From UBA4416 sp031539425 (GTDB taxonomy: Bacteria > Bacteroidota > Bacteroidia > B-17B0 > Aurantibacillaceae), in the NCBI GenBank assembly GCA_031539425.1, contig JAVKLI010000059.1, forward strand, positions 1 through 6,867: a stretch of DNA of 6,867 nucleotides. The letters are read 5' to 3'. A program made the position numbers and the translations under genes. This document shows, in pieces, positions 6,598 through 6,867 of this stretch (positions are counted from its first letter, which is position 1; every line of letters starts with the position of its first letter). Under the pieces are notes generated by a model. The model was not told the DNA's origin. It ran no database searches and was given only the letters and a program-made list of their open reading frames with translations.

Positions 6598-6605
6598 TAA
6601 ATATA
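6598..6605 (-). promoter_or_regulatory. Likely pyrG promoter -7 element
   Basis: The minus strand reads TATATTTA, one mismatch from TAnnTTTG, with a predicted start near 6591 and a short A/T-rich leader of about 15 nt before the pyrG ATG at 6575. The leader has no obvious Shine-Dalgarno sequence or attenuator hairpin. The short leader leaves little room for the C-tract or attenuation control known for pyrG in some Firmicutes. Confidence 0.4.
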
Positions 6606-6727
6606 CTTTAATTTATAAAATTGAAATTCATTTTTTATAAGTCGTCTTCTAAAAATGCGTTTCAACTAAAATGATTTTTATTAAGATACAACTATTGGTA
6701 TATCCACAATTAACAAATAAATCAAAT

Positions 6728-6867
6728 TTAAAACACGCCAACTTGTATATATAAGCTTATCGTTTGATTTGTACCAGTTTCAGCTTTATTTACTTGTAAT
6801 AAACCTGCACTGTAGCGAAGCCCCACTTGAAACCCCTCTCTAAATCTGATGCCGCCATGTAATATGC
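6728..6867 (-). CDS. Putative outer-membrane beta-barrel protein, C-terminal fragment
   Basis: An open frame enters from the right edge and ends at TAA (6728-6730), showing the last 45 residues of a protein. The visible part includes GGIRFREGFQVGLRYSAGLL and ends TNQTISLYIQVGVF. The alternating hydrophobic and polar residues form two or more amphipathic strands separated by a polar turn (VNKAETGTN). The final strand ends in phenylalanine. This is the C-terminal pattern of outer-membrane beta-barrel proteins, which the barrel assembly machinery recognises. In Bacteroidota, small barrels of the PorT/OmpW-like type are common, but the subfamily cannot be told from this fragment. The gene is separated from pyrG by 152 bp that contain no other recognisable gene. 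The two other minus-strand frames both meet stops within this region. Confidence 0.55.
   Translation of the reverse strand, partial: ILHGGIRFREGFQVGLRYSAGLLQVNKAETGTNQTISLYIQVGVF

Noticed and set aside
1..6867. CRISPR arrays, riboswitches, tandem repeats or an unknown defence system
   Set aside because: No regularly spaced repeats, no conserved riboswitch core in the leaders, and no nuclease, toxin or reverse-transcriptase-like protein are visible.

Overview
This AT-rich window most likely comes from a Bacteroidota (Bacteroidetes) chromosome. Every recognisable gene lies on the minus strand. The lineage call rests on three signs. Promoter-like TAnnTTTG or near-TAnnTTTG elements, the Bacteroidetes -7 type, stand before three transcription units. 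Shine-Dalgarno sites are generally absent. The tRNA gene lacks an encoded CCA.

Reading in the direction of transcription (high to low coordinates), the window opens with the last 45 codons of what looks like an outer-membrane beta-barrel protein (6867-6728). A 152-bp spacer with a promoter-like element follows, then a full-length CTP synthase, pyrG (6575-4968). Next come a second promoter, a tRNA-Pro(TGG) gene (4830-4757), and an RsmB-type rRNA cytosine-5 methyltransferase (4720-3509) 36 nt behind the tRNA. These are housekeeping genes.

After a 69-bp gap comes a tightly packed cassette, rfbF-rfbG-rfbH (3439-278), with gaps of 4 and 2 nt. It encodes the first three steps towards CDP-3,6-dideoxyhexoses, the sugars of some O-antigens and other surface glycans. 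RfbF turns glucose-1-phosphate and CTP into CDP-glucose. RfbG converts that to CDP-4-keto-6-deoxyglucose. RfbH, a PMP and [2Fe-2S] enzyme, carries out the C-3 dehydration step. All diagnostic catalytic residues are intact. The partner reductase, the final epimerase or reductase and the glycosyltransferases are not in the window, so the final sugar cannot be named.

Downstream of rfbH is a non-conserved AT-rich stretch (277-102) holding a 30-codon open frame. It is followed by a Bacteroidetes-type promoter and the start of a probable IS5-type transposase that runs off the left edge. A mobile element therefore probably borders the sugar cassette, where further rfb genes might be expected.

The window is mostly ordinary; I see no convincing novel system. 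The points most worth a second look are the IS boundary behind rfbH and the small open frame there, and the question of which dideoxyhexose is made.
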